Source: Bryoerythrophyllum caledonicum
Taxonomy: Eukaryota; Streptophyta; Bryopsida; Pottiales; Pottiaceae
Length of the DNA stretch: 64,000 nt
Reading direction: 5' to 3'
Assembly: GCA_963971425.1 (NCBI GenBank)
Contig: OZ020524.1
Span: 744,001-808,000 of the forward strand
Made by a program: the position numbers and the translations under genes. Positions 45,243 to 58,240 of this stretch are shown here, piece by piece. How positions within the stretch are numbered: position 1 is the stretch's first letter; each line of letters begins with the position of its first letter. The notes below the pieces were generated by a model. It saw nothing but the letters and a program-made list of their open reading frames with translations, did not search any database and was not told the origin of the DNA.

Positions 45243-48200
45243 TTACTTGTTGAGCAGCTGGCGCAGCACGTATTGCAATATGCCGCCGTGCGAGAAGTAC
45301 GTCAACTCGACCTGGGTGTCGAACCGAAGCACGCAAGTGAACTCCTTGTCGCCGTCGGTCTTCACGGTGATGTCCATCCCCGGCTTGATGTCCTCCAGCG
45401 CTGGCATGTCGATGGTGTACCTCTCGAACCCGGTCAGCCCCAGGGTCTCGGCGTCCTCGCCCTCCTTGAAGCACATGGGGATCAGACCCATACCCACCAG
45501 GTTGCTGCGATGAATACGCTCGAAACTCTTGGCAATCACGGCTTTCACGCCCTGCCACCAACATCAACCAAGCGCATCATCAGTTTTACCAACCAAAAAC
45601 ACGAAACTACATCTCAGAATATGTCACAAACGACATCGCCAACTACTCTTCACAGTCGACTGCAGAAAAAAAACGGTGCATTTAATGCTCGTCACATTCG
45701 CATGACCAAGTGACTAACCTGTAAGTAGGGGCCCTTGGCAGCCCAGTCACGAGAACTGCCGCTGCCATACTCCGCTCCTGCTAGGATAATCGTGTCGTGA
45801 CCCTCTTCCTTATATTTCTGCATCACCCACCAACAAGGGCACGTTCGGTCATCGTATTCCTTCAATTGCAGTACCAATGTCACACTGGTGCAAGAATGGA
45901 TACCAAACAAGCCCCACTCACCATGGCGGCATCGTAAATGAACATCTTCTCCTGTGTGGGGACGTGCAAAGTCTTAGGACCAACTTCACCCTTCGAGAAT
46001 TTGTTGACGATTCGGATGTTCGCAAATGTGCCTCTCGCCATGACCTCGTCGTTGCCACGCCTGCTTCCGTACGAGTTGAAGTCCTTGCGATCCACTCCGC
46101 GCTCCATCAAGTACTTCGCCGCAGGACTGTCCTTGCTGATATTACCCGCAGGCGAGATGTGGTCCGTGGTAATACTGTCCCCAAAATTCAGAATGCAGTA
46201 CGCGTCCTTCACGCTGCGCACTCCGGGAGGATCCTTCGTCATGGACTTGAAGAATGGAGGATCATGTACGTAGGTCGACTTCGGATCCCATTCATACTGA
46301 GCTCCTGCCGGAGCCCCGAGGCTGTTCCACATGCTGTTGCCTTCCGTGATCGCCTTGTATGTTTCCTGGAACATCTCCGGCAGAACAGAACTTGCCACGA
46401 CCTGCACAATCAACTCCACTTCAGTTCATGACGTACCCAGAAAACTGGCCACCGAAGATCTAAAGTCTCAACCAGACATCCACGAAATTGAACCAGGAAC
46501 CATAACGGCTCAACCAGACCAATTTGCGAGTTTACGACGCTTCTACACTACACTCCCTTTGCACACTAGCCATTTAGCTAACGAAACGATCCTCCGAGGA
46601 CTTACCTCAGCGACCTCTTCGCTAGAAGGCCAGATATCCCTCAAAAACACGTTCTTCCCGTTCTTGCCCACTCCGATAGCTTCTTTCTCAAAGTCAATGT
46701 CCACCTGAATCACAACTCCAAAATTTCAAAACAGCTCCACCAACATGCCCTAAACAACCGACTCAACGCATCACAACTGTTCTTTCCACAATTTCCAAAC
46801 TGAGCAACATGACCTGTAAACTTCAGCAGAGCCCTATTCAAAGCATCAACACCAAAGATTCCAGGTTCATACCGTTCCAGCAAAAGCATAAGCCACCACC
46901 AAAGGAGGCGATGCAAGGTAGTTGGCACGAGTCAACGGATGCACACGTCCCTCAAAGTTGCGGTTTCCGGACAACACAGCAGATGCGACCATATCTATAC
47001 ATCACCACACAACGCAACAGCATTTCAGTACCGAGTTCATGCTATGCAGTTTTCACTCTCCCTATCCCTGCAGAAAACATTTCCGCCAATCCCCATCTCA
47101 TTCTCCTGCTCCACTACTAATCAGATAACAATGGAGGACGCCAAATAATGCGAATAACAACCGAGCCACCAATCCTAAGAAACGCCATAACCTCTCGAGG
47201 GTCGCTCTCGCATTAGAGTCACTCCGTTAAATACTACCGCACAAAGAAACCATACCATTCACTGCAATAGCTTCGGCAACGTCTTCGTGAAGATCACCAG
47301 AGTTGCCAATGCAGGTTGTGCATCCGTACCCAACGAGACTAAACCCTTGCTTGTCCAGATATTTGTCCAAGCCACTGTAGCGTCAAGAGAACAGAAAAAT
47401 GAGTCACAAGGCTGACGCATAGCAACATCTGACTACAAAGGTCTGTGAGCAACTACCCAGAATCTCACCACATTTGATACGCCAGAAGGCCAAAGGGCCA
47501 CCACTTAAATCCATCAAATTCATACCAATCACCGCTAATTCTTCCAAGACCAAAGTACTCAATCAAAACAAACGATAGTACATTTTACATGATTATCTCG
47601 CATTCATTTTCATCAAACAAAACCTACTGCTGCTCACCTTTTCTCGAGGTACTTGGTGACGACCCCCGAACCCGGTGCAAGACTAGTCTTAATCCATGGC
47701 TTGACCTGTCGAAGCATAATTCAACAATTTAGGAAAACTATCAAGATTCACAACTATCGCCAGGAAAATCAATCTATCGTACACTGAACTACCCACGATA
47801 AGGCACCCACGTCGTCCACAAAAATTGTCGACCTAGATGAACCCGGGAAGAATAAAACCCAATCCGACAAAACGATACAGATGCATCCTAGAAACAAGAG
47901 CAATATGTTAACCTCAGCTGATACGGCAGATGCACACCGTCTCCGTTCTAAAAACATCCACGCAAGAAAATGAAGGTTGCCGCTAAATGTCTACACAAAT
48001 CTTACGATGTCGGCAGTGCTCACCTGCAATCCAAGGTCTGTTGCCTTCTTTGCCACAAGACCTGCACCAAGCATCACACTTGGATTCGACGTATTGGTAC
48101 AACTCGTGATAGCAGCAATGACCACATCGCCGTGCCTCATCTCTGCGGGCTTTCCTTCAAATGTGAATTTAGCAACCTTGTCTTGTTGTTCCTTCGGGAT

Positions 48201-51064
48201 GGCGAATCCCTGAACAACCAACAGAACAGAAGGGGGGTCAATATTCAAGTGCTTCTTCAGAAAATGATCAGGTTCTAAGCCTGAACAGTGAACCACTTCA
48301 CCGCAGTACTCAGGGCCCTGGTTACTTACCTTGAATCCGACCTTGTTGTCCAAACAACCTTGCCAATCCTGCTTCATGTCTCTGAGCATCACGCGATCAT
48401 GTGGCCTGCAATCCAAAAAAAGTAACTGACGAGCTCGTCACATTGATCATCAAACCATGTCTAACTACCGACCAAGTACTAATCCAGAATGGACAACGAT
48501 CAGGACATGTCGTACAGACCACCACAGGATAAGCGACCCTCTGTCATTTATCATTGCTCAAAATCTTTCAACAATGATTAATCCCGCGCACCTCTTTGGC
48601 CCAGAGATACATGGCTCCACAGTGTCCAGATCCAACTCCAAATAGGCAGAGTACGAGTTATCAGCCTGAGGCTGCAATAAGATCAAACAACCAACCGCGT
48701 TGTCAGCATCTAAAAATTATCTAGAAAAATGAAGCTTCACCTAAAGTATAAAAGGCAGCAGACTGCAAATACAGCTCCACCAATCAAAGAGCAAGCTTTC
48801 AGGTAGCTCTAAGCCAAGACTAGCAATGTTTCAGAGAATACAACTCAACGCGTTGAGTGAAACCAGCAACCTAAAAATATCTCACCTGCTCATGGTCTAC
48901 GAACAAATTGTTCGCTCGCAGGTAGGCCTCGATCTCTTCAACCTGATCAGGCACATGAAATCAGTACATTCTGATTGCAAGTAGGTGCCGATAAAGTAGA
49001 AGCGATCCATGACATGAAAAACCCTGTGCATCAAACTGACTGATGTGACGCTCCTCTCAAGACCTCGAGCTACAGAATGTAAATTCCGAGTAAGCCACTG
49101 TGCGTGCAAAATGTTGTCCAAACAGAGCGTAATCAGGCTCATCATATCCCTCAAATTCATTCGAACAAAGAAGACTTATCACCTTCTTCTCATCCCGCCC
49201 TGTCATCCTCAGGTAATCTAGTGTAACGCGATCAACAGGGAAGAAACCCATGGTAGCACCGTACTCCGGAGACATGTTTGCGATTGTCGCCCTGTCAGCC
49301 AGGGTCAGCTCCGACATACCCTTTCCTGGACAAGCACCACAGCAGCTTCGTTCAGCTGAGCAGAAAGCCGACCGAGACTCAACAGCAGCACCACAAGGAG
49401 CGAAAGAACAAGGTTGCCAGGACAAGTACGACAACTACTTACCATAGAACTCAACGAACTTCCCAACAACACCCATTTTCCTCAACATTTGAGTCACGGT
49501 CAACACAAGATCTGTGGCTGTTACGCCAGTGCGCAGCTTGCCATTGAGCTTGAATCCCACAACGCCAGGCAAAACCATACTCATCGGCTGCATCACACAC
49601 GAGCTATCAGTCTCACTCAACCCTACCAAGTCGGCAATCTCGTTGGCAATATAATCTCATTGGTCATCTTGCAATGACCACAACGTTCTCACAAGCAAAT
49701 GCTGCCCAAACCCTAATCTGCATGCCCAGAGCATCATAAACTTCAGGCGCCCTCCTCACCTGTCCAAGCATAGCTGCCTCGGCTTCAATTCCTCCTACTC
49801 CCCACCCAGCGACACCAAGCCCATCGATCATAGTTGTGTGCGAATCGGTTCCCACAAGTGTGTCCGGGTAGAGGATACCATCGCTGTTGAACACAACTCG
49901 GGCCAGATATTCCAGGTTCACCTATAAAACCCAAAGAACCCGGTTATTCAACTACACATCAACAATCACCTTAGGTTAAATCCTGCATACTCTCTCCAAG
50001 TTTGCCAAGCCATCACCAACCGGCACATAATTCAACTGGTAAACAGACCTGATGCACAATGCCCGAGCCTGGTGGAACCACGAGCATGTTCTTGAAGGCT
50101 TTCGCTCCCCATTTCAGAAAAGCGAACCGTTCCTTGTTGCGGCTGAACTCCAACTCCATGTTTGACTGAAGTGCGTTCGCGGATCGAGAGACGTCAACCT
50201 GCACTGAATGATCGATAACCAAATCCACGGGCACCTGTTCGCACCATCACCAGTTCAATGAGACCTCTTACTCCACTGTCCAAAACGTCCGGATCCCACA
50301 TTTGCCTCCACAGGTTTGCAAACAAATCACATTTCCAGTAATCTAAGAAAGAACATAAAAATCAGTGATCCAGGTTCAGGGCAAACCACACACCAAGGGA
50401 TTGATCTTGTCCGGATCACCGCCCAATCGCGTGATGGCATCACGCATGGCAGCCAGGTCTACCACCGCCGGTACTCCAGTGAAGTCCTGAAATAAGACAA
50501 CTTTAATCTTCAGTTCATTTCCAACCAGGTAAACCTGCCAAACGTAACGGAGGACGAAATTAGAACATGACAGAATTGTGATAATAAAAAAATCACCTGC
50601 AGGATCACTCGCGCAGGCTTGAAGGGGATTTCCACTTGCTTGGGGGCGGTCTTCTCCCAATCCACAATCTTCTCAACATCCTCTTTCAGCACCTGAAAAT
50701 TGTCGCAGTTACGAATAGCAGACTCCAACAGGTACCTAATAGAGTACGGCAGCTTGTCTGCGCATGCACACAGAGCCGGATAAATTGTGAGCAGAGGGAA
50801 TCGGCATCCGCACTCCAGCGATCTCAGAATGCTAGAAACTCATTCAGCTACTGCCTCGAACCCTAAAGCATGCAAACGTTCAACAAGCACCGTCACTGGT
50901 CACCAATGCAACAGAGTCCACCATTTGCTCCAAAACTCACCGACTCTTGGATCGTTCAATTTGACCAGGCTGTAGTACTTCCCGTAGCTGCCTCCACCAG
51001 GCTTCGGCAAGTCGGTCACCAGCTTAGAGAACGGATTCTCACCCGCCGCACGACAAGAATCCAT
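45243..51064 (-). CDS. ACO: Aconitate hydratase (aconitase), 18 exons, right copy
   Basis: Each exon is the mirror of the left copy (coordinate = 74,527 minus left coordinate), with start codon at 51,064 and stop at 45,243-45,245. The protein is 902 residues and intact, with all 4Fe-4S cysteines and the YGSGSSRDW motif. I found two differences from the left copy. Exon 16 has Ala (KDAYC), the usual family residue, where the left copy has Val. Intron 2 begins GTGAT, not GTGAG, so the +5 base of its 5' splice site is T (A at 50,592 on plus). The two genes are convergent across a 15.4 kb spacer. The +5 change could lower correct splicing of this copy. Confidence 0.97.
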
Positions 51065-51401
51065 CGCTTCTCACTTCTCACGGGAACATCAACAGGCGCA
51101 ACAAAACTCCGCTTCTACCAGTCCAAAGATTCAAAAACTTCACCTCTCCACAATCAAAATACACAACAACTTAAATCAGTACTTGGGCCCGCTTTTCACG
51201 ACGGTGGAGAACTCTAGGCTAGCGGTGGATGGATGTTGGACAAGATAAAAATAGAATAACGTAATGCATGAAGAAGTCTTGATCGGTTAGTAGTGTGAAC
51301 ACCCAACGGTGAAGTCCACCGGTGAACTTCACCACCAAAGAAAGTTTATGCTAGCCAATGGAAACCTCAATTTCTAATGGTCCCCATGGACATATTATGT
51401 A

Positions 51402-52841
51402 CACTCCCCTTCAATAAGGTTACGTACTTTTTGCATTCCTAGGGATAGTAACTTTTAGTGCCTCCAACTTTGACACCCTCTTGAGGTCTAGAAAATTGTT
51501 AATTTACCATAAAATTTTTGGCACAAGATCATTTCTATGTTGACAACATGTGTGCCAAATTTCAAGGCCAGAAGATGAATATTGAAAAAGATATTCCAAA
51601 TTTACCAACATGTGTAGTTGTAAGCCATTCACTACTGCCAATTTTGACACCCTCCTGAGGGCTGAAAATTTGATATTTTACCATGAAATTTTTATCACAA
51701 GATCATCTCTATGCTGATAACATGTGTGTTAAATTTCAAAGCCATGTGATGAATACAATAATAGATACACAAGATTGTTTCTCATAGTTTCACATGTTGG
51801 TAGATTTTGAATATGGTTTTTTTATTCATCTTCTGGCCTTGAAATTTGGCACACATGTTGTAAACATAGAGGTGATCATGTGTTAAAAATTTCATAGTAA
51901 AATAACAATCTTTCAAACCTAGGTTAGGTGCCAAAGTTGAAATGGTACCCGATGGCCATATTCGTTAAATTGAGACATTTCACGAAGTTTGAGACTTCCA
52001 TCTCTACTACTGTCGAGTTCAAAGTCACTCATTTGAGACTCTAAAATGTCTTAATTTAATGAATATGGCGTTCCCGGTTGTTTCTCACAATTAGCACGTT
52101 GGTAGATTTTGATTTTTTTCTTTTCTATCGTGGATATTTTAGACTTGAAATTAAGTACACATATAATCAACATAGAGATGGTCTCATGTCCAAAATCTCA
52201 TGGGAAAAAATATAAAATTTAATCCATGGGAGGGTGTCAAATTTGGCAATAGTGAAATGTTTCTCACAACTACACATGTTGGTAGATTTCAAAAATCTTT
52301 TGCTATGTAGGAATTTTGGCCTTAAAACTGGTACACATGTATTCAATACAGACATGGTTTCATGCCAAAAATTTCATGTGCAATAACAAAAGATTTAATC
52401 CTTGGGAGTGTGTCAAAGTTGGCGAGGAGTGAAATGTTTCTTACAACTACACTTACAACTACACATGTTGCTAGATTTTAAACATGTTTCTTAGTGTGGA
52501 TGTTTTGGACTTTAAACATGTAATAAACACAGAGAAGGTCCCATGCCAAAAATTACATGGGAAAAAACAAAAAATTCAATCCTTGGGAGGGTGTCAAAGT
52601 TCGTAGCTATGAAACTTTTCTTAGTGCTACCCATGTTGGTAGATCTTGAATATCTTTTTTTTTATTCGACTTCCGACCCTGAAATTTTGCACACGTGTTG
52701 TCAACATAGAAATGATCTTGTGCCAAAAATTTCATGGTAAAATAACAATTTCTCACCCTCAAGAGGGTGTCAAAGTTGGTAGCACTGAAAGTTACTATCC
52801 CTAGGAATGCAAAAAGTACGTAAACTTATTGAGGGGGACTG
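51402..52841. mobile_element. Pogo-like Tc1/mariner non-autonomous element, 1,440 bp
   Basis: The right terminus read inward is CAGTCCCCCTCAATAAG and the left is CACTCCCCTTCAATAAG. This fits the CAGT....CTC.ATAA pattern of plant pogo/Lemi/Emigrant ends. TA flanks both ends (51,400-51,401 and 52,842-52,843). The left arm has the unoccupied site TGTACA at 23,125-23,130. The inverted repeats extend about 190 bp or more. The interior consists of diverged repeats with ACATGTTGGTAGATTT, GTGTCAAAGTTGG and AAAAATTTCATG words in both orientations. It has no transposase ORF. Confidence 0.85.
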
Positions 52842-54047
52842 TACATTATGGGCTCCGTTGAACTACAAAACTTTAAATCTTTTGCATCAAATGTCCAAAT
52901 GTAGTAAAAATTGTTGGGAAAAAAGCCCCTACTTGTCTAGTTTGTGTGGTAAAAATTTCACATGAATACAATATACATGTTGTTACCACACACAACCATG
53001 TTATAATTGATATGTTTCAAACCTTTTAGTTATTTGCTTGCCTTTTCTTCAATTACCACGTAAGGCTTGTTGATGCTGACATTAGTTTAAGTAACAACAC
53101 ATCTATGTGCTTCCTGTGGGTTGTACTTTATAATTTTTATACTACAAAAAAAATTCGATTCGGTTGTTCAAAATTTATTTACCAAAAGTACATCAGGAAA
53201 ATAGAAGTCACTCTTGTTCATATGTAAAATATATCAGAGATATATGTTTCTTATGGTCATAGAGATTCCATACGGGTCATAATCGCATTCAATATCAATA
53301 TGAACATAAAACGAATGTTGTTTCAATCCTTATTGAGATCATATTGTAAAAAGATGATATGAAGTTGGTATACAATATTTTCAATACAATAATTATAAAA
53401 ATGAAATATGAAAAATCACACATAATTTGAAAAAAAAATTAGCATGAAACTTTAGGACATTGTTTTTTTATGTGGACAATAATTTATCCAACTTATAGAA
53501 ATGAAATGATTTTTGCACATGGAAAGAGTGTGAAAAAGAAATCTCAAAAGATTTCAATATAAAAATAAAAAATAAAGATAAGATATACCTTGACAACGAT
53601 TGATGTCCACATATAAGGTCAAGCTCAAAAGCAACTATTCTAAATAAAACATGTACCATCAATATAAATTGTTTTTTTTTAATTTCCTTCCGGCTTTTTG
53701 CCTATGTCATCTTGTATTTTCCTTTTAATTTCATCAATGCACCAACTCTTTGTAGATGAAAAATCATTTTCCAAACTCGCTTTTGATTTCTTCGAACAAA
53801 GGATGGATATCTCCCATCTACTTAATGTTGTAAGGTCCCCCATGCATTTTTGGGCCGCAATCACCTTTCAAAATCTATATATTTTACATCAAGTGTAAAA
53901 ATGTTGTAAAACTTGTTGGAAAAAATGGTCCTACTTGTCTAGTTTGTGTGGTAAAAAGTTCACATGAATTCAACATACAATGTCATTCTGAGAGCCATTT
54001 ATTACACCAGGTTAACTCTACTTGTTGTATAGAGAATAAAATCTAGC

Positions 54048-54889
54048 ATAGAGTTTTTGGGCTACAGTCAACTTCAAATTGAAGAACTGTAAAAGTTGTC
54101 AGCTCCCACATATTCTTCCTCTTGGCTCGAAGCCAACGATTCTTGGAAACTAGCCATCTTTACAAAGAAAAATTAACACGTAGTAATCTCCTACTTGAAA
54201 CACAAGCCCCACAACCATGGCATTCACAATTAAAGTACAATTGACAATCAATAGCAATAAAAATTTGCAAATATGCAGAACCCCCTTCCACTAAAATGCA
54301 TGTTATCACTCAATACTAATCAAATTAACTTGAGATTTGTACCACATACAGTAGACAGAAATGCGCATCTTTATTGAAAACAAGTGTTGAAAAAACACAA
54401 TCCACCAAAAAGTTACAGCAAGCCAGAGTTGTAGTGTTCAAATCTGACCCTAATTTTTTTGGGAGAACCTCCTTCCACTAAAATGCACATAACTCATTTA
54501 ATACTAATCAATCTGACTTGAATTTGCCTCACGAAAACTAGAAAAAATTGCGCACCGTACTCAACAATGTTTTTTTCAAAATAGACACCCATGGTAGGAG
54601 AAGCATGAACTCAAGTAGCATTAAATTCAGGTTTCTTTAGAAACATCAAACTATCCATCTATGCAGAAAGATTAGAGAATCCACCAAGAGTGCTTTGGTA
54701 ATTGAAGACTTCCGTAGAGTAATGCAAAGCCAAAGAGAAACACCTCTCGAAAGATGCAAGTTGTATCAGAGGACTTGTAACGGAAGTGCAAATTTGGAGG
54801 GGGAAAGAATATTTTAAGTAACTTCTTCTTTTCCTGTGGTTTGGTTTCTTGTCTGGGGATTTGAGGTCGGACAAGAAACTATTCTAAGG
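54048..54889. other. Right-arm-specific block of about 0.84 kb
   Basis: The left arm passes directly from CTCTATACAAG... to ...GAGTTCCTCTC at 21,905-21,955, while the right arm has this block in between. It contains an internal direct repeat (CTTCCACTAAAATGCA at about 54,287 and 54,473) and no ORF of note. I saw no clear terminal repeat, so it may be an insertion here or a deletion in the left arm. Confidence 0.5.
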
Positions 54890-55333
54890 GAGAGGAACTC
54901 TTCAAAAAGGTGTTGCTACACAGGCATCCATGTCATTTTTTCATCCATGCTTGAAGTTTTTCACCGGTCAAGCCTTGGCCATAGTGTAAACCCAATCCGG
55001 TGAAGAACAAATTGTTTTCAAATCATATTGCTCCATTTTCCTTGAATTCTTGGCCAATGGAGTTCTCCACCGTAGTGTAAACCAGTACTTAAACCAAAAC
55101 ATGCATTTCATCCAGAATCCCGCATAATCAAGAATGCAAAAGAATCTAGAATCTAGTAGTCATAACTTGCCTCGGGCCGTCCGCCAAACGGTCAGGGGCT
55201 TGCCCATTAATCGCCCTATCCGACAGTCGTGAAGCCTTCCACCCTAAACTGAAGGCTATGATTGATCCACTTTAATTTACTATAATTTTTTTACACCCTC
55301 ATTTTTACTATATGTCCGCAGTAAACATTTATT

Positions 55334-55338
55334 ACCGC
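55334..55338. other. Empty Copia target site
   Basis: ATTACCGCCAGTCG is continuous here. Its reverse complement matches the joined flanks of the Copia element in the left arm (GGCGGT before, AATAAA after), showing that this arm never received the insertion. Confidence 0.85.
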
Positions 55339-55391
55339 CAGTCGTTACGTCCGACCAGACGTTCAGATGTTGCCATCTGTCGGACATCTTT

Positions 55392-55592
55392 TTGGACGCA
55401 CCGACCCTTCACGACATCGGATTGGAAACTCATGATACTCCCAATCCACCGGTAGACCTCCCGGTTGAGACTTCCAACCTTCTGGTGGATTCTTTTAACT
55501 ATGTACCTGTGGATACTCTCAATCTTCCAGTCAATCCTCCCATGGATCAACTGGGAGATAATTTCCCGCTTTTGGATGAGTCTTATGGTTGA
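55392..55592 (+). pseudogene. Val-Asp-Thr repeat exon of the hAT element (copy C)
   Basis: A 66-codon frame starting MDAPTLHD, with DLPVETSNLLVDSFNYVPV and DTLNLPVNPPMDQ, ending DNFPLLDESYG. It shares the start MDAP and the terminal DESxG with copy A, supporting a real coding exon in the ancestral element. Confidence 0.5.
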
Positions 55593-56900
55593 ACCTATGT
55601 TTTATGTTTTTGTGGATTTATCTTATCGTTTGATGAAATGTAGCTAGGTTGCTAAATTAACGCTAGGGTGAGAGTAGTGAAGTCGACGGGGCCCCATTGT
55701 GCACCCGGTCACTACCACTTGGATGATTTCTCCAGCTACCTACTTTTCTTAGAGAATGTTTTATCGGTCTCTGACTGGGAGTCTTCCAATTTATCGATCT
55801 AACTGGTAATCCGCCGGTGACTAGGCAACATTCACTTTTAGTATCTAGATGTCGTTTTTCACCTTTTGGAGATCTAGGTTTTGGAGGGTAACTAGTGACC
55901 TTTGTGTATTTAAAGAGCCTTGGGCTCTTGGTTTGAGGACTTGTCTCTTTGTTGCTTTGCTTGTGTTTTGCCTTCATTGCTTGTGTCTAGAGTCATTGTT
56001 GAGCTTGTATGAGTAAAGAGGGAGGAAGTTGAGTCCTCCTAGTGGGTCTTTGCTATGATGTGCAAGGTTGTAGCTTGTTGAATGTGAGCTAAGGCTTCCA
56101 GAGGAAGTAGGATATCCAGGCTAGATGGTGGAGTAAGATCCAGGATCTACTTCAAACCCTAGACCGGTTGGATCGGATAGAGTTTCTTACCGGATGGGAT
56201 CCGAGAAGCCCACTCCTATTTGTGATAGCATCCCTTAAGTAGGAAGTGTTTGGATTGGTGGGGAGGAGGGCTGACATCTCCCTTTTTGGTACACTAAGAG
56301 AAATTCCGGAAGTAGCTTGAGTCTGGAGTATTCTTAATGTTCTACCCTTACGATGGATGAAAAACTTTGATCCCCGTGGAAGGTTGTCTTGCTTATGTGA
56401 AGTACTTAGCATTGGACTGTTGTGATTGTTGTATCTTTCTTATTTGATTCATTGGGTGTGGTTGTAGTTAAAATCCGGCTTTGCGTGATCAGTTTACTAG
56501 GACTATTTTCTGGTAGATTGTGAAGGTCAGTGAACTAGCTACAATCTTTTGACTCTTTCATAGAATAGATTTAGGTTGTTGAGATTGTGGCCTCTGGATT
56601 GTGAGAACAAAGGGCAGTGACTTTTTGGGCACTATATAAACTTATCGGTAAGCTACTCTGACGCTCAACAGAGTTTAAGTTAAAAAATTGTGGTTACTTG
56701 TTACCGGTCACTACGTACCAGGGAAGCCATCTTCTCGGATGTGCTGAGGTATTAAGTATGAATTGTCCTTAGATTTAGAAAGTTTGAGACATGATAAAAA
56801 TCCCTGGAAATGATATGATTAGGTGGGCTCGCTTAAGGTTAATTTCGGTTAACTTTGGGAATTACAACATACTGAACTACGACAACTCCTAAATCGTTAT

Positions 56901-57460
56901 TTGCTCCATGATAAAGAATTTGCCGATGACGTAGGTGCCATCACTGCTTGTAAACAAGTGCTAAGAAATCTTTGTACACTTAAGGATTATTCTTACGTGG
57001 TTAACGAGTTTTTAGCTTTTCGACACAAGACTGTACTATTTCATGTCATGATAGATCCCAATCTTCAAAAGTGTTCTCCATATGCTTGGTGGGATTTTGA
57101 TTGTGCTTGTGGAAATCTCCTTGCGCCGATTGCCAAGAAAATACTAGCGGAAATGCTATCATCTTCTTCTTCTTGCCAACGCAATTAGAGTAGATATTTT
57201 TTTGTGCATAACAAGAGACGAAATAGGTTACTACATGGAAGGGCAAATGACTTGGTGTTTGTCTATACCAATTCAAGGTTGCTCGCAAATGAAAAGTTGA
57301 TGGATGAGAAGAGGTGGTACGCGGAGAACTTGGATTTAGAGGACCTCTAAGCTTGTGAATTTGATGACTCTGAAGACTCCAACAATGCAAGTACTGATGT
57401 GGGTGCCAACTACAACAATGAATACCTAGACGATGACATTCTCTCATTGACATCCGGTAT
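56901..57460 (+). pseudogene. hAT-family transposase, C-terminal fragment (copy C)
   Basis: The frame reads LRNLCTLKDYSYVVNEFLAF, a WWDFDCACGNLLAPIAKKIL segment and SSSSCQRN, then a TAG stop exactly where the family has Trp. It then continues SRYFFVHNKRRNRLLHGRAN, DLVFVYTNSRLL and RWYAENLDLEDL. One nonsense change thus breaks an otherwise well-kept dimerisation domain. Confidence 0.8.
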
Positions 57461-58240
57461 GTTTACAAGCAGCTTCATATGAACTTGTTCTTATGTTGTT
57501 TTCCTCTTTCCTGGCAGCATGAAGACAACTGCAAGGTACAGAAAAAGTTTACAAATGCCAAATCAATCTCTTATGCTCAGTACTTCGGTGACCAAGACAA
57601 GGACGGCAAAAAGAATTCCGGCCGGCTACAAAAATTTGCTGTAAGTTTTCTCGATTAGACGAGGCTCTTGTCTGAGGTTATGCCGGTTTGTTTCGAAAAA
57701 ACTTTCACTAATAATAGCACATTTTTAGAACTCCTCAGCTATATCGAGTGTTGCCTACTTCAATCACGAAGACGAAGATTCAATGGGCGGTTCAGCAATT
57801 GACCAGACAGGGCGCGAGATCATTTCCAAGTTGTCTATGTAGGTAATAATGCTACCATAACACCTTTCTCCGTTTGTCTTGTGCTTGAATCAAGTTTGTT
57901 GTTACGGTGCGTGATGTTTTGTTAAGATTGCTAAGAGATGATCCGGTGGCTAGGCCTCTCAGGACATGTCCGTGTTGAAAAACCTTGTGGAAGAAATTGG
58001 GATGAAGCTGTCATCATTTGCCTCCAATTTTATTGCAGATATACAAGACAATATCAGCTAAATGCTTGCGGTAATGCTTCCACCACCTAGTATGAACATA
58101 TCAGCTACATCCATATCCTCTACGTTTTGTGTTGCTAATTACTTTTGTTGTGTGGTTTGTGTAGATTGATTCAGATGGTTAGCTTTCTAAAGTAAGATAC
58201 ACGTTAGTTCCTCTCGATTATACATGGCAAAATTGAACAT

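Larger units (their letters stand above)
55339..58240 (+). mobile_element. Decayed hAT transposon, copy C
   Basis: Reverse-complement counterpart of copies A and B and the least interrupted of the three. On the plus strand it has the Val-Asp-Thr repeat exon (55,392-55,592), about 1.3 kb without ORF, the hAT C-terminal block (56,901-57,460) and two small downstream exons. These are near 57,515-57,640 ([20 protein letters not shown] before a GTAAGT) and 57,730-57,841 (SSVAYFNHEDEDSMGG). The 5' 100 bp are rich in GTCCGAC/GTCGGAC words. Terminal repeats were not identified. Confidence 0.65.
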
